A stretch of 64,000 nt of DNA from Haloterrigena salifodinae (GCF_003977755.1 NZ_RQWN01000001.1:512995-576994), one strand, 5' to 3'; positions 34,964 through 44,516 are shown, numbered from the stretch's first letter. A program made the numbers and translations. Notes: generated by a model from the sequence alone, not told the origin.

Positions 34964-35947
34964 TCACCCCGGCGCCCGGTCGAGACGATCCCAACCGCGG
35001 GCCTCGATCCGGCGCAACAGGTTCGCGACCACCGACAGTAGCGGCAACTCGAGCAGCGGGCCGATCACCAGCGCGAGTGCGATCAGTGGTTCGTTCGGGA
35101 AGGCGACGACGGCGATGGCCAGCGCCGTCGGCGAGTTTCGCGAGAGGACCGTACAGTTGAAGCAGGCGACTTCGCGATAGGAGAAGTCGAGCAGCCGGCC
35201 AATCGCGAGCCCGAGCGAGAAGTTGACGGCGTAGAACGCGAGCAGCGGCGCCGCGAGCAGGACCAGCACGTCCGGCCGCTCGAGGACGAGCCGTCCCTGC
35301 GAGGCGAACATCGCGGCGACCGCGAGCGCGAGAAAGACGATCTGGACGGGCCCGAGTTTCGGCAGGAAGACGTCCGTCAGCCACCGGCGACCTCGCAGCG
35401 CCGTCAGGCCGTACCGCGCGACGGCGGCGAGGACCAGCGGGACGACCAGCACCAGCGCGATCCCCTCGAGGAGAATCCCCAGTCGGAGGTCGACGAGCGT
35501 GCCCGCGAACGCGTAGAGGTAGACCGGGAGCAAGACCAACTGAAGCACGAGGTTGTACGGTAACAGCGACGTCGCCAGCGGGACGTCCCCGTTGGCCAGA
35601 TCGGTGAAAATGAGGTACCAGTCGGTACAGGGGGTGACGAGCAACATGAGCAGCCCGACCCACAGCGCCGGGTGATCGGCGAGGAAGACGGCGCCGAGCG
35701 CCACCGCCAGCAGCGGGTTCCAGACGAAGTTCACCGCGAGACTCGAGCCGACGACGCGGCGGTTCCCGAAGGCCCGCTGCAGACCCTCGAGTGGGATGCC
35801 AGCGAAGGAGGCGAACAACATCACCATTAGGAACGGGAAGATGAGCCGGTCGGCGAGGGCGGGGACGCCGGACACCTGCGCGGCCCCGAGGCCGACGGCG
35901 ATCCCCGCCATCACGAACAGCGTCTGGAACCGTTCGAAGACGTTCAC
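34964..35947 (-). CDS. ACR3/bile acid:sodium symporter-like carrier (arsenite efflux type)
   Basis: 327 aa with about ten helices. The motif TPCTDWYLIFTDLANGDVPL is the hallmark of the ACR3 arsenite permease branch of the BASS superfamily, including the cysteine needed for metalloid transport; CFNCTVLSRNSPTALA in helix 9 is also typical. It probably expels arsenite or antimonite. No arsenic regulator or reductase lies beside it. Convergent with the membrane protein gene. Confidence 0.82.
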   Translation of the reverse strand: MNVFERFQTLFVMAGIAVGLGAAQVSGVPALADRLIFPFLMVMLFASFAGIPLEGLQRAFGNRRVVGSSLAVNFVWNPLLAVALGAVFLADHPALWVGLLMLLVTPCTDWYLIFTDLANGDVPLATSLLPYNLVLQLVLLPVYLYAFAGTLVDLRLGILLEGIALVLVVPLVLAAVARYGLTALRGRRWLTDVFLPKLGPVQIVFLALAVAAMFASQGRLVLERPDVLVLLAAPLLAFYAVNFSLGLAIGRLLDFSYREVACFNCTVLSRNSPTALAIAVVAFPNEPLIALALVIGPLLELPLLSVVANLLRRIEARGWDRLDRAPG

Positions 35948-36140
35948 GACCGCCGCTACGGCGGGTTCAACTGAGTGCGTGTCGGTCTCTCGAGTCCGCT
36001 CGTAGAGCGACTGCGAAACTGAGAGGGGCGAAAAGCGAGGCGTGAAGACGCGAACAGTGAGACGAAAACCGGGAAACAGGGGATGAGAGACGACAAGAGA
36101 GGCGAGGGACGAGGATCGGAGTTGCAGCCGTGGCGCGGAC

Positions 36141-36344
36141 TTAGCGCATCGTAACGCCGCGGCGCGCGAGGTACTCGCTGGCGGCCTTGATCTCGACGGG
36201 GCTCCCGATAACGCGACACTGACGGTCTCCCTCCGGGACGACCGTTACGGTAAACTTGTCGGAAAGCGGTGGCTCGACGGCGTCGAGGGTCTCCCGAGGG
36301 AGGACGATCTGCGTGCTGTCGCGAAGCCGCGCCGCGTTTGGCAT
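36141..36344 (-). CDS. Small conserved haloarchaeal protein (possibly AbrB-like)
   Basis: 67 aa, MPNAARLRDSTQIVLPRETL at the start. The RDSTQIVLPRETLD segment recalls the N-terminal strand-loop of AbrB/SpoVT DNA-binding domains, and the rest (VEIKAASEYLARRGVTMR) is a short helix-rich end. I think it belongs to a widespread haloarchaeal small-protein family without known function. It is divergent from the DRG GTPase. Confidence 0.75.
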   Translation of the reverse strand: MPNAARLRDSTQIVLPRETLDAVEPPLSDKFTVTVVPEGDRQCRVIGSPVEIKAASEYLARRGVTMR

Positions 36345-36582
36345 TATCCGAATGGTCAGCCGGGTATCGTTTATACCCGTCGAAACTGCCGTCGGTTGTA
36401 CGACAGATCGATCGACCGTCGTCGTTCGAATCCGCTTGAGGGCCCGTTATACGACGGTTTCCGTTCCGTTTGCCGATCGGTCCGGACACCAGTCGACCGG
36501 TTCGAACGCTCGACGGGAACGGCGACCGTGCGACGGTGCGCATGGAAAGTGTTTTTCGGCGCGGGCAGTTGGATACTGACAA

Positions 36583-37692
36583 ATGGGGCTCGAGGAGGAT
36601 ATCGAGGAGATCGAAGAAGAAATCGCCAACACGCCCTACAACAAGTCGACGGAGGCCCACATCGGCCGGCTGAAGTCCAAGCTCGCGGAGAAAAAGGAGA
36701 AGCTCCAGAACCAGAGTTCGGCCGGGGGCGGCACTGGCTACTCCGTCGAGAAACACGGCGACGCCACCGTCGCGCTGGTCGGCTTTCCGAGCGTCGGCAA
36801 GTCGTCGCTGCTGAACTCGATGACCAACGCCGAAAGCGAGACTGGCTCCTACGAGTTCACGACGCTGGACGTCAACCCCGGAATGCTCCAGCACCGCGGG
36901 GCGAACATCCAGATGCTGGACGTCCCCGGGCTGATCGAGGGCGCGGCGTCGGGCAAGGGCGACGGCCAGCAGGTGCTGGCGGTCGTCCGCAACGCCGACC
37001 TCATCGTCTTCATGCTCTCGGTGTTCGAGATCGATCAGTACGACCGCCTGCAGGAGGAGCTGTACGACATCAACATCCGCGTCGACCGGGAGCCGCCGCG
37101 GGTGACTGTGCGGCCGAAGATCAAGGACGGCATCAAGATCACCTCGAGCACGGACCAGGACCTAGACGAGGAGACCATCAAGCACGTCCTCCGCGAGCAC
37201 GGCTACGTCAACGCCGTCGTCAACCTCCAGGAGAACGTCACGATCGACCGCCTGGTCGATGGCCTGATGGAGAACCGCGAGTACATCCCCTCGATCACCT
37301 GCGTGAACAAGGTCGACCTGATCGAACCCGACTACAAGGAGACCGTCGACGAGCAGTTATGCGAGCGCGACCTCGATCCCGAGGAGGTCACGTTCATCAG
37401 CGCCGAGCAGGAGAGGGGCCTCGAAGTGCTCAAGGACCGCATCTGGGAGAACCTGGGCCTGATCCGCGTCTACATGGACAAACCCGGTCGCGGTATCGAC
37501 TGGGAGGAGCCGCTGGTCATCGAGCGGGGGACGACCGTCGGCGAGGCCATCGAGAAACTCGGCGGCGAGATGGAAGAGCGGTTCCGCTTCGCCCGCGTCA
37601 CGGGCCCCAGCGCCACCCACGACCAACAGCAGGTCGGGAAGGACCACGTCCTCGAGGACGAGGACGTGCTGAAACTGATCCTTCGCCGATAG
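36583..37692 (+). CDS. drg: DRG-family GTP-binding protein
   Basis: 369 aa. An N-terminal helical segment (EEDIEEIEEEIANTPYNKST) precedes the G domain: G1 GFPSVGKSSLLN (about 67-78), G2 TT after the switch, G3 DVPGLIEG, G4 NKVD and G5 SAEQERG. A C-terminal TGS domain ends VLKLILRR. These OBG-relatives associate with ribosomes and translation factors and are nearly universal in archaea and eukaryotes. Confidence 0.95.
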   Translation: MGLEEDIEEIEEEIANTPYNKSTEAHIGRLKSKLAEKKEKLQNQSSAGGGTGYSVEKHGDATVALVGFPSVGKSSLLNSMTNAESETGSYEFTTLDVNPGMLQHRGANIQMLDVPGLIEGAASGKGDGQQVLAVVRNADLIVFMLSVFEIDQYDRLQEELYDINIRVDREPPRVTVRPKIKDGIKITSSTDQDLDEETIKHVLREHGYVNAVVNLQENVTIDRLVDGLMENREYIPSITCVNKVDLIEPDYKETVDEQLCERDLDPEEVTFISAEQERGLEVLKDRIWENLGLIRVYMDKPGRGIDWEEPLVIERGTTVGEAIEKLGGEMEERFRFARVTGPSATHDQQQVGKDHVLEDEDVLKLILRR

Positions 37693-37802
37693 GTTGTTCA
37701 CAGGAACGCCGACACGACGCACCGTTATCGCGAGCCGGCGTCCGGATAACAACACTGAATAGCGCGACCGAGGACCGACACTCTAGGTGACTATTACCGA
37801 CT

Positions 37803-38999
37803 GTGTCCTCTATTTCGAATCCGAAACGCGTTATTAGCGACCTCTCGAGCGACGGCCGCGGAAAGATACTCCTCTCCGTCGCCTTCGGCTGGTTTCTGTC
37901 GATCAGCGTCCGGATGATCTACCCGGCGTTGTTGCCCCATATCCGTGGCACGTACTCGCTTACGCTCACGACGTCCGGCCTGCTCCTGTCGGTGCTCTGG
38001 ATCGCCTACGCGTTCGGGCAGCTGCCAGGCGGCATCCTCGCAGACTGGATCGGTGAGCGTCTGCTGTTGATCGCGGGCTCCCTCCTCGCGGCGGCGATGC
38101 TCGCGCTCGTGATCGTCGTCAACTCGACGATCTTCCTGTTCCTCGCGACGGCCCTGTTTGGCGCCGGAACGGCGCTGTACGGCGTCTCGCGATTCACGAT
38201 CCTGAACAAGATCTACCCCGACCAACTCGGCACGGCGACGGGCGCGACGATGGCCGCCGGTGACGTCGGGAACGCGGTAATGCCGCCGACCGCCGGGTTC
38301 ATCGCGACCGCGCTTGCCTGGCAGTACAGCTTCGGCGCCGCCGTTCCGCTCTTTCTGCTCGCGGCCCTCAGCCTCTGGCTGACGCTTCCAAAACAGCCGT
38401 CAACGGCAGCGCCGCTGAGCGAGTCCCTCGACCTCGAGGACGTCGTTCCGACGCTGTCACAGCCGGTCGTCATCCGGGGAACCGCGCTGCTCGTGCTGTG
38501 GGCCGTCATCATTCAGGCGTTCATGGGGTTCTACCCGACGTATCTGATGAACGTAAAGGGCCTCCCGGCGCAGGTCGCGAACGTCCTGTTCGGCTTCTTC
38601 TTCGCGCTCGGCATCCTGATGAAGCCGATCGCCGGACGGGCCTACGATAGTATCGGCGTCCGGGCGCCCCTCCTCCTGATCATGGGGTCAGCCGGTCTAG
38701 CGCTTCTCGCGCTCCCCTTTGTCGGGGAGGTGTGGCTCTTCGGCTTGCTGACCGTGCTCGCGAGTAGCCTCCTGGGATTCGAAACGATCGTGATCTCCGA
38801 TCTCACCCAGCGGCTGCCGGACGGCACGCAGGGGACGAACCTGGGTGCACTTCGGACGGTCTACCTCGCGCTCGGTGCGCTGAGTCCGGTCCTCTTCGGC
38901 GCGGTCGCCGATCGAGGGTACTTCGACGAGGCGTTCGTCGGGATCGCTGCTCTCGCCGGCGTCGTCGTCTGTATCGTGTTCGTCTCGGTCGAGTACTAG
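37803..38999 (+). CDS. MFS transporter
   Basis: 398 aa with about 12 helices. The start is GTG at 37803. The MFS loop 2-3 motif appears as GILADWIGERLLLIAG, with a second half beginning near TALLVLWAVIIQAFMGFYP. The family imports or exports many small molecules, and the substrate cannot be assigned. It appears monocistronic. Confidence 0.88.
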   Translation: MSSISNPKRVISDLSSDGRGKILLSVAFGWFLSISVRMIYPALLPHIRGTYSLTLTTSGLLLSVLWIAYAFGQLPGGILADWIGERLLLIAGSLLAAAMLALVIVVNSTIFLFLATALFGAGTALYGVSRFTILNKIYPDQLGTATGATMAAGDVGNAVMPPTAGFIATALAWQYSFGAAVPLFLLAALSLWLTLPKQPSTAAPLSESLDLEDVVPTLSQPVVIRGTALLVLWAVIIQAFMGFYPTYLMNVKGLPAQVANVLFGFFFALGILMKPIAGRAYDSIGVRAPLLLIMGSAGLALLALPFVGEVWLFGLLTVLASSLLGFETIVISDLTQRLPDGTQGTNLGALRTVYLALGALSPVLFGAVADRGYFDEAFVGIAALAGVVVCIVFVSVEY

Positions 39000-39125
39000 C
39001 CCGGTACGTGGAGCGGAGTCCTCGAGGAAGAGTCCGACCAGTCAACGAGAACTCAAAACCGAGTACTATTATCGAATGGTACTACAATCAGTGGCATTAT
39101 CACGCAGTCGGCCAACCGATAACGT

Positions 39126-40796
39126 ATGTCCGACTTCGGAGCGCTATCACTCATTCCGCCGCTGCTCGCGATCGGGCTCGCGATCGCGACGCGGCGACCG
39201 ATGCTCTCGCTGTTTCTGGGCATCTGGTCGGGAGCGGTAATCTACACCGAGAGCCTCGGCATCGCACAGACGTTCGACTGGATCGTCGGCGCGATCATCG
39301 CCGACGACGGCTTCCACGTTCAGATCCTGCTGTTTACCATCCTGCTGGGATCGGGCGTCGCGCTCATCTGGCGCCTCGGCGGCGCGACCGCCGTCCGCGA
39401 GTGGGCGACGGCCCGTCTCGGCTCCCAGCGCGCGGTCGGAGTGACGACCTGGGGGCTTGGGATCGCGATGTTCTTTGACGACTACGCCAACACGGCCATC
39501 GTCGGTTCCACGATGCGCGAGATCTCCGACCAGTTGCACATTTCTCGCGAGAAACTCTCCTACATCGTCGACTCGACGGCCGCCCCCGTCGCGACGATCG
39601 GTCTCTCGAGTTGGGTCGCCTTCCAGCTCTCTCTGATCAGCGAGGCATACGACGGACTCGGGGCCGAGGGAGCGCCGACGGCCTTCGAGACGTTCTTCTG
39701 GTCGATCCCGTACAACACCTACGCCCTGCTGGCGATCGTGATGGTCGGCATCATCGTCATCACGCGCCGGGATTACGGCGAGATGCTCGACGCCGAACAC
39801 CGCGCGTCCTCGACCGGTGCGGTCAGCCGCGAGGACGCCCAGCCGCTGCAGGAAGTCCAGAAGGACCTCGGCGAACCGATCGACGATCGGCCGATGTTGC
39901 GGACGTTCTTCGGGCCCGTGGTCGTCCTCATCGCGGTGACGCTCGCCGGCGCGTTCTGGACAGGGTACCAGTCGTGGATGTCGACGCAGGCCGAGGCGGG
40001 GGCTCCGACGACGATCGAGGGAGCCCTCGCAGAGGACGGGTTCGTCCAGGTGTTCGTCGACATCGTCGGCGCCGGGGACTTCGCCGGGGCGCTGGTCTGG
40101 GGCTCGTTCGCCATGGTCGCGACCGCCATCGCGATCGGGATCGCCTACGACCTGTTCGATCTCGGCACCGCCGTCGACACTATCCTCGACGGATTCCGGC
40201 TCATGCTAACGGCCGTGACGATCCTCGTGCTCGCATGGACGATCAGCGCCGTCGCGGAGGAACTCGGGACGGGCAGCTACGTAACGGGGATCGTCGGCGA
40301 CGCAATCCCGGTCGAGTTACTTCCCGTCGTGATTCTGTTCGTCGCCGCCTTCATCGCGTTCACGATGGGGTCGTCGTGGGCGACGATGGGGATCGTGACG
40401 CCGATCGCCATCCAACTCGCCTACGACCTCACCGGGACGTTCGATATCATGCCAGTCATCGTCGGTGCGGTCTTCTCAGGTGCGATCTTCGGCGACCACG
40501 CGTCGCCGATCTCCGACACGACGGTGCTCTCGGCGACCTTCACCGGCGCGGACCTGATCGATCACGTGCGTACCCAACTGCCCTACGCCGCGACCGTCAT
40601 GTTCGTCGTCGTGATCTGCTACCTGCTCAACGGCTACCTCGGCCTCTCGCCGCTGTTCTTCCTCCCGCTGGGCGTACTCCTGCTCGTCGGCCTCGTCCGC
40701 GTCCTCTCGGAACTCGACGCCGCGCGTAAGGGGCTTCACCCGATCGCCGCCGACTCGTTCGAGGGAGGCGCCGAGTCCGACCGTAGGACCGAGTAG
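39126..40796 (+). CDS. NhaC-family Na+/H+ antiporter (second copy)
   Basis: 556 aa, about 12 helices. It carries the same family motif as the antiporter at 22478, here GDHASPISDTTVLSA (about 456-470), plus GIAMFFDDYANTAIVGSTMR typical of the other NhaC subgroup (related to YuiF-type proteins). Differences in the rest of the chain show that the two antiporters are distant paralogues rather than a recent duplication. Plasma-membrane Na+ expulsion is expected. Confidence 0.9.
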   Translation: MSDFGALSLIPPLLAIGLAIATRRPMLSLFLGIWSGAVIYTESLGIAQTFDWIVGAIIADDGFHVQILLFTILLGSGVALIWRLGGATAVREWATARLGSQRAVGVTTWGLGIAMFFDDYANTAIVGSTMREISDQLHISREKLSYIVDSTAAPVATIGLSSWVAFQLSLISEAYDGLGAEGAPTAFETFFWSIPYNTYALLAIVMVGIIVITRRDYGEMLDAEHRASSTGAVSREDAQPLQEVQKDLGEPIDDRPMLRTFFGPVVVLIAVTLAGAFWTGYQSWMSTQAEAGAPTTIEGALAEDGFVQVFVDIVGAGDFAGALVWGSFAMVATAIAIGIAYDLFDLGTAVDTILDGFRLMLTAVTILVLAWTISAVAEELGTGSYVTGIVGDAIPVELLPVVILFVAAFIAFTMGSSWATMGIVTPIAIQLAYDLTGTFDIMPVIVGAVFSGAIFGDHASPISDTTVLSATFTGADLIDHVRTQLPYAATVMFVVVICYLLNGYLGLSPLFFLPLGVLLLVGLVRVLSELDAARKGLHPIAADSFEGGAESDRRTE

Positions 40797-40844
40797 ACCG
40801 CCGGCTTCGCCACGTTTTTTGGGGTCGCAGGCGTCGTCTCGCGT

Positions 40845-41639
40845 ATGGACGGAACGCTCGACCACACGATGATCCGCGTCTCGGATCTCGAGGAGTCGCT
40901 CGACTGGTACCAGACCCACCTCGAGTACGAGGAGAAGGATCGCTTCGAGGGCGACGGGTTCACGATCGTCTACCTCGGCCCCGAGGACATGCACGACGAG
41001 GGCGCCATGCTCGAGATCACCCACAACGAAGGCGAGGAGCCCGAGGTGGGCGACGCCTGGGGGCACATCGCCGTCCGCGTTCCCGACGGGGAACTCGAGG
41101 ACTACTACCAGCAGTTGCTGGACGAGGGCGTCGACGATTACCGCGATCCCGAATCCTGCGGCGGCGACTACGCCTTCGTCAAGGATCCCGACGGCCACGA
41201 GATCGAGATCGTCCAGCGCGACCCCGACGAGGGCGCGCTGTGGTCGATCGACCACACCATGATCCGCGTCGAGGACGCCGACGAGGCGCTGGGCTTCTGG
41301 ACCCGCAAGTTCGAGTACAACGAGGTCGGCCGCTGGGAGGCCGACACCTTCGCGAACTACTTCGTCGAGCCCCGCGACGCCGCTCCCGAGGCGATGTCCG
41401 TCGAACTCACCTACAACTACGACGGCCGCAGCTACGACATGGGCGATGCCTGGGGCCACCTCTGCGTCCGCGTCGACGACCTCCAGGAGGACTGGGAGGC
41501 CCTGCTCGAGCGCGAGGCGCCCGACTACCGGGACCCCGAGAGCAACGACAACATGTACGCCTTCACGACGGACCAGGACGGCCACGAGATCGAACTGATC
41601 GAGCGCGACCTCGAGGCCGACTCACTGTTCCCCTTCTGA
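40845..41639 (+). CDS. Two-domain VOC/glyoxalase I-like protein
   Basis: 264 aa made of two tandem vicinal-oxygen-chelate domains (about 1-130 and 135-264). Both begin with the same DHTMIRV metal-ligand strand. Each retains a histidine in the WGH strand and a C-terminal glutamate (HEIEIVQRD, HEIELIERD). Glyoxalase I removes methylglyoxal as a thiol adduct; in haloarchaea the cofactor would be gamma-glutamylcysteine or another thiol. Both halves keep metal-binding residues, unlike many fused forms. Confidence 0.9.
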   Translation: MDGTLDHTMIRVSDLEESLDWYQTHLEYEEKDRFEGDGFTIVYLGPEDMHDEGAMLEITHNEGEEPEVGDAWGHIAVRVPDGELEDYYQQLLDEGVDDYRDPESCGGDYAFVKDPDGHEIEIVQRDPDEGALWSIDHTMIRVEDADEALGFWTRKFEYNEVGRWEADTFANYFVEPRDAAPEAMSVELTYNYDGRSYDMGDAWGHLCVRVDDLQEDWEALLEREAPDYRDPESNDNMYAFTTDQDGHEIELIERDLEADSLFPF

Positions 41640-41784
41640 GGCGGTCGTAACCGTACTGCGGTCTCTGCTTATCTGACGCGGTCACGGACCGGCGAGGAAC
41701 GGGAAGCCAGTGGAGAAAACCGTCGCGGTCGGACGTCGTTGATCGACGAGAGGATTCGGTCTACCGAAGTGATCTGCAGTTCGG

Positions 41785-41988
41785 CTACTGTTGGTGTCTC
41801 TCGCGGGCCGCCTGCAGACACTCGTCGCTGCAGTAGTGATACTCGAACACGTCCGCACCGTCGCGAACTCGCCACGTCAGTCGTCGGTCGCGAGGCCCGA
41901 TTTCGCATTCACAGGTGCGACACGCCGTCGTCTCGCGGAGTCGGTTGTGACTCGAGGGGAGTTCGGGTCCGCCGTAGCGGTGTTCCAT
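41785..41988 (-). CDS. Small zinc-finger protein, haloarchaeal family
   Basis: 67 aa from the ATG at 41988. Cysteine pairs CRTCECEIG and YHYCSDECLQAA (C-x2-C and C-x3-C) form a zinc knuckle similar to the TRASH/YHS type; a basic WRV strand separates the pairs. It is probably a nucleic-acid- or metal-binding accessory. It lies between the glyoxalase and the origin region. Confidence 0.78.
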   Translation of the reverse strand: MEHRYGGPELPSSHNRLRETTACRTCECEIGPRDRRLTWRVRDGADVFEYHYCSDECLQAARERHQQ

Positions 41989-42110
41989 ACGGCGACTGGA
42001 CGTCGGACCGACTAAGACGGTCGGGTGAATCACGGAACGCCTTATATCCGGGCCACCATTTCGAATTCGGCGGGTGAGGACGATGGACCTCGAGACGGCG
42101 GTCCGATAGG

Positions 42111-42260
42111 ACACCCCTCGTTTTCAGTGAATGGTAGCTTTCGGAACGATCCGGAGCCGGCAGACACCCCTCGTTTTCAGTGAAGCGAGTTCGGAGCCGC
42201 GATGAAACGGAAACATCCTCGCAACGGCCGGATCGATCGGACACCCCTCGTTTTCAGTGA
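42111..42260. repeat. Three origin recognition boxes downstream of orc1
   Basis: The 20-mer ACACCCCTCGTTTTCAGTGA occurs at 42111-42130, 42164-42183 and 42241-42260, all on the plus strand in the same orientation. The spacings are 53 and 77 bp. The sequence is identical to the box at 43695 and to the reverse complement at 43914. This fits haloarchaeal ORB elements bound by Orc1/Cdc6. Confidence 0.85.
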
Positions 42261-42290
42261 AAGGCGCCGACAAGCAGCAGCAGGACGCCG

Positions 42291-43574
42291 TTATATCGAG
42301 GATTCGGAGAGCGCGTCTAGAACGTTGCGCTGGTCGCTCGTAGACTCGAGGCAGGCGCTCATCACGACGTCGGGATCGTGCAGCAGGCGGTGGGTCCGGT
42401 AGCTGCCCTGTCCCTTGCCGCCGCCGGTGTGTCGGCTCTCGGTGATCTCCGGCAGCGTCCACTTCTTCATCAGATCGAGAACCCGCTGGTGGGTCAGCGA
42501 CTCGCCAGCGACGACGTCGGCGATGACACAGTAGGTGTCGTAGACTTCGCCCGTCGAGAAGGAATCCGAGAGTTTGGACTTCGTCAGGTACGCCAGCGCG
42601 TAGAGGGCGTACCGGGAGTGGGGCGTCCCGTTCTTGATGACCTGAATGGAGCGGTTGAGGTCGCTGTACTCGTCGGCCTTGCGCACGTGGTCTTCGGTCA
42701 CTCGATCGCTGCCGTCCTTCTCCGCGAGTTTGCCGGCCGAGCGGAGGATATCCAGCGCCCGGCGGGCGTCGCCGTGATCGCGGGCGGCGAGTGCCGAGGC
42801 CAGTTCGATCACGCCCGGTTCGAGGACGCCGTCCTTGAACGCGTCCTTGCGGCGCTCGAGGATCGCCTGCAGTTGGGTCGCGTCGTAGGGCGGGAAGATG
42901 ATCGGATCGTCCTGGAAACTCGAGGCGACGCGCTCGTCGGGCGCGTCGGTGTAGTCGGTCTTGTTGCTGATCGCGACGACCGCGATGTAACAGCCCGTCT
43001 TGCCGGCCTCCTCGGAGCGGGAGAGCTTCGAGAGAATTTCGGCGGTGTCGTCGCCGAGTTTGTCGATCTCGTCTAAGATCACGATCAGCGAGTCCGACTC
43101 GTGGAGGAGGCCGTCGCCGTCCCAGAGCGCGTCGTAGTAGCGACTCGCGCCGACGCCGTCCTTGGGGATGTAGCGGTCGGGATCGATCGCGTCCCGGACC
43201 TCGAAGGCCATCTTGCGGGCGGCTCGCGTCTCCGTGTTGTACTGATCGCAGTCGACGTACGCGGCCGTTAGATCGGTCTCCTGCATCTGGGCGATGCCGC
43301 GTGCGCGGCCGGTAACGTGTTTGGCGACGAGTGACTTGCCGGTCCCCGTCTTCCCGAAGAGAAAGCCGCTCTCGGGCGGATCGCCGAAGGCCGCCGGTTT
43401 AAGTAGCGCCTCGACGGTCTCGATCTCGCGGTCGCGGCCGACGATGCGGTCCTTCTGGGGCACGTGCTGGGGCCGGAGGAGTTCCCGACGACGGAAGATA
43501 GACGTCGTTCCGTCCGCCATCGGATCGTCCTGGAGTTCCTCGATCGAGGGCGTCGGGATCGGATCAGTTCCCAT
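42291..43574 (-). CDS. orc1: Orc1/Cdc6 replication initiator
   Basis: 427 aa from the ATG at 43574. The AAA+ core contains Walker A FGKTGTGKSLVAKH (about residues 72-85), Walker B LIVILDEIDKLG, and sensor-type SRSEEAGKTG. A C-terminal winged helix (about 330-427) reads AYLTKSKLSDSFSTGEVYDT. It binds ORB repeats and opens the origin in an ATP-dependent manner, then loads MCM. It sits inside an array of origin boxes, so it is very probably the cognate initiator of this origin. Confidence 0.97.
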   Translation of the reverse strand: MGTDPIPTPSIEELQDDPMADGTTSIFRRRELLRPQHVPQKDRIVGRDREIETVEALLKPAAFGDPPESGFLFGKTGTGKSLVAKHVTGRARGIAQMQETDLTAAYVDCDQYNTETRAARKMAFEVRDAIDPDRYIPKDGVGASRYYDALWDGDGLLHESDSLIVILDEIDKLGDDTAEILSKLSRSEEAGKTGCYIAVVAISNKTDYTDAPDERVASSFQDDPIIFPPYDATQLQAILERRKDAFKDGVLEPGVIELASALAARDHGDARRALDILRSAGKLAEKDGSDRVTEDHVRKADEYSDLNRSIQVIKNGTPHSRYALYALAYLTKSKLSDSFSTGEVYDTYCVIADVVAGESLTHQRVLDLMKKWTLPEITESRHTGGGKGQGSYRTHRLLHDPDVVMSACLESTSDQRNVLDALSESSI

Positions 43575-43595
43575 TAGCCAAGACTTTCCCGACGC

Positions 43596-43633
43596 GAGTG
43601 ATAAACGCACCGGACCGGATTTTCAGTGAAAGG
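43596..43633 (-). promoter_or_regulatory. orc1 promoter with half origin box
   Basis: On the minus strand a TATA-like GTGCGTTTAT (43601-43610) sits about 27 bp before the orc1 ATG, predicting a leaderless mRNA. Immediately upstream, TTTTCAGTGA at 43620-43629 (plus-strand notation) is half of an origin box, lacking the ACACCCCTCG part. Initiator bound there could modulate its own promoter. Confidence 0.5.
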
Positions 43634-43694
43634 CTCGAGACGGGCCACGAGAGTGAGTAACTCACTGATCGGGTCGCGGACGACGACGGTACAC

Positions 43695-43933
43695 ACACCC
43701 CTCGTTTTCAGTGAACAGCCGCGTAAGTGGGGATCCGTGATCCGCTCTTGGCTCGAGCCCCTTGATCGCGTTATTATATTATTTATTGTATCGGTAAAGT
43801 AGTAGTGTAGTTGTGTACTCACAGACGCTGAAAATACGCTTCAGTGAGCATTGCTTTCGCTCAGCGTTTCCTTTATACTACGGCTCAATCTTCGCACCCA
43901 CGGGTTTTCGTTTTCACTGAAAACGAGGGGTGT
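43695..43933. other. Replication origin core: ORB pair flanking AT-rich unwinding element
   Basis: ACACCCCTCGTTTTCAGTGA at 43695-43714 faces its reverse complement at 43914-43933. Between them, about 43770-43802 is almost purely A/T (TTATTATATTATTTATTGTA), a duplex-unwinding element; a CTGAA...TTCAG pair lies at about 43829-43845. Opposed ORBs around an AT-rich unwinding element beside an orc1 gene is the established layout of haloarchaeal origins. No gene overlaps this interval. Confidence 0.88.
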
Positions 43934-44219
43934 GCCCGTCGTCGTTCTCCGTCCCGATCGCTCGAGCCGAACCGACGACTGTGTTGCGCCGAGTCTCCGC
44001 CGGAATCGTTGTGCGCGAGTGACAAGAGCGGTACGTCTCGGGTCGTTCACAACGCTCTCGGCGTCGGCGCGTTCCTCCCGGCAGCAGAACGGCCTCTGCG
44101 TATCGCCGCGCTCGAGTACACTCGAACAAACAGTCACTAGCTTCCGGCTACTCCCATCAACAACTTATGAAAACCACCGGTATGTTTATCGGCGTTTGCT
44201 CGAATGCGTGACGTAACTC

Positions 44220-44396
44220 ATGCCAAGGTGTGGCAACTGCGACGCGTACGTAACGAGCGACTTCATTCGGGTGTTCGGCGTGAACGACAAGGTCCACGGC
44301 TGTCCGAACTGTTCGACGTACCGCGAACTCTCCGGCGGCAACGGCGCGGTTCGCGAACCCGAGACGGAACGCGAGGTCGGCGAACTCCACGTCTGA
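44220..44396 (+). CDS. Small two-zinc-knuckle protein beside origin
   Basis: 58 aa, ATG at 44220. CGNCDAYVT and CPNCSTYRE (two C-x2-C pairs) form one zinc ribbon, followed by an acidic tail ending EVGELHV. It is too short for most gene finders but has haloarchaeal codon use. Similar small zinc proteins are widely conserved in haloarchaea; no function is known. It points away from the origin. Confidence 0.75.
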   Translation: MPRCGNCDAYVTSDFIRVFGVNDKVHGCPNCSTYRELSGGNGAVREPETEREVGELHV

Positions 44397-44516
44397 GCGG
44401 CTACGAACCATTTTTTCATGGCGGCGCGCTCGAGTCGTCACCGCTCGCTCTCGAGTTGTCGGAACAGGCTACCGCTCGAGCGCGCCGTCGAGTGCCGAGG
44501 CTGCGTTCGATGGAGC

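Noticed and set aside
36396-37790. Plus-strand 464-codon reading overlapping DRG GTPase
   Set aside because: It is a shadow of the DRG gene in another frame, Arg- and Gly-rich, without motifs.
42111-43933. CRISPR array made of the 20-bp repeats
   Set aside because: Only five full copies, irregular spacing, one inverted, no cas genes, and the repeat matches origin boxes.
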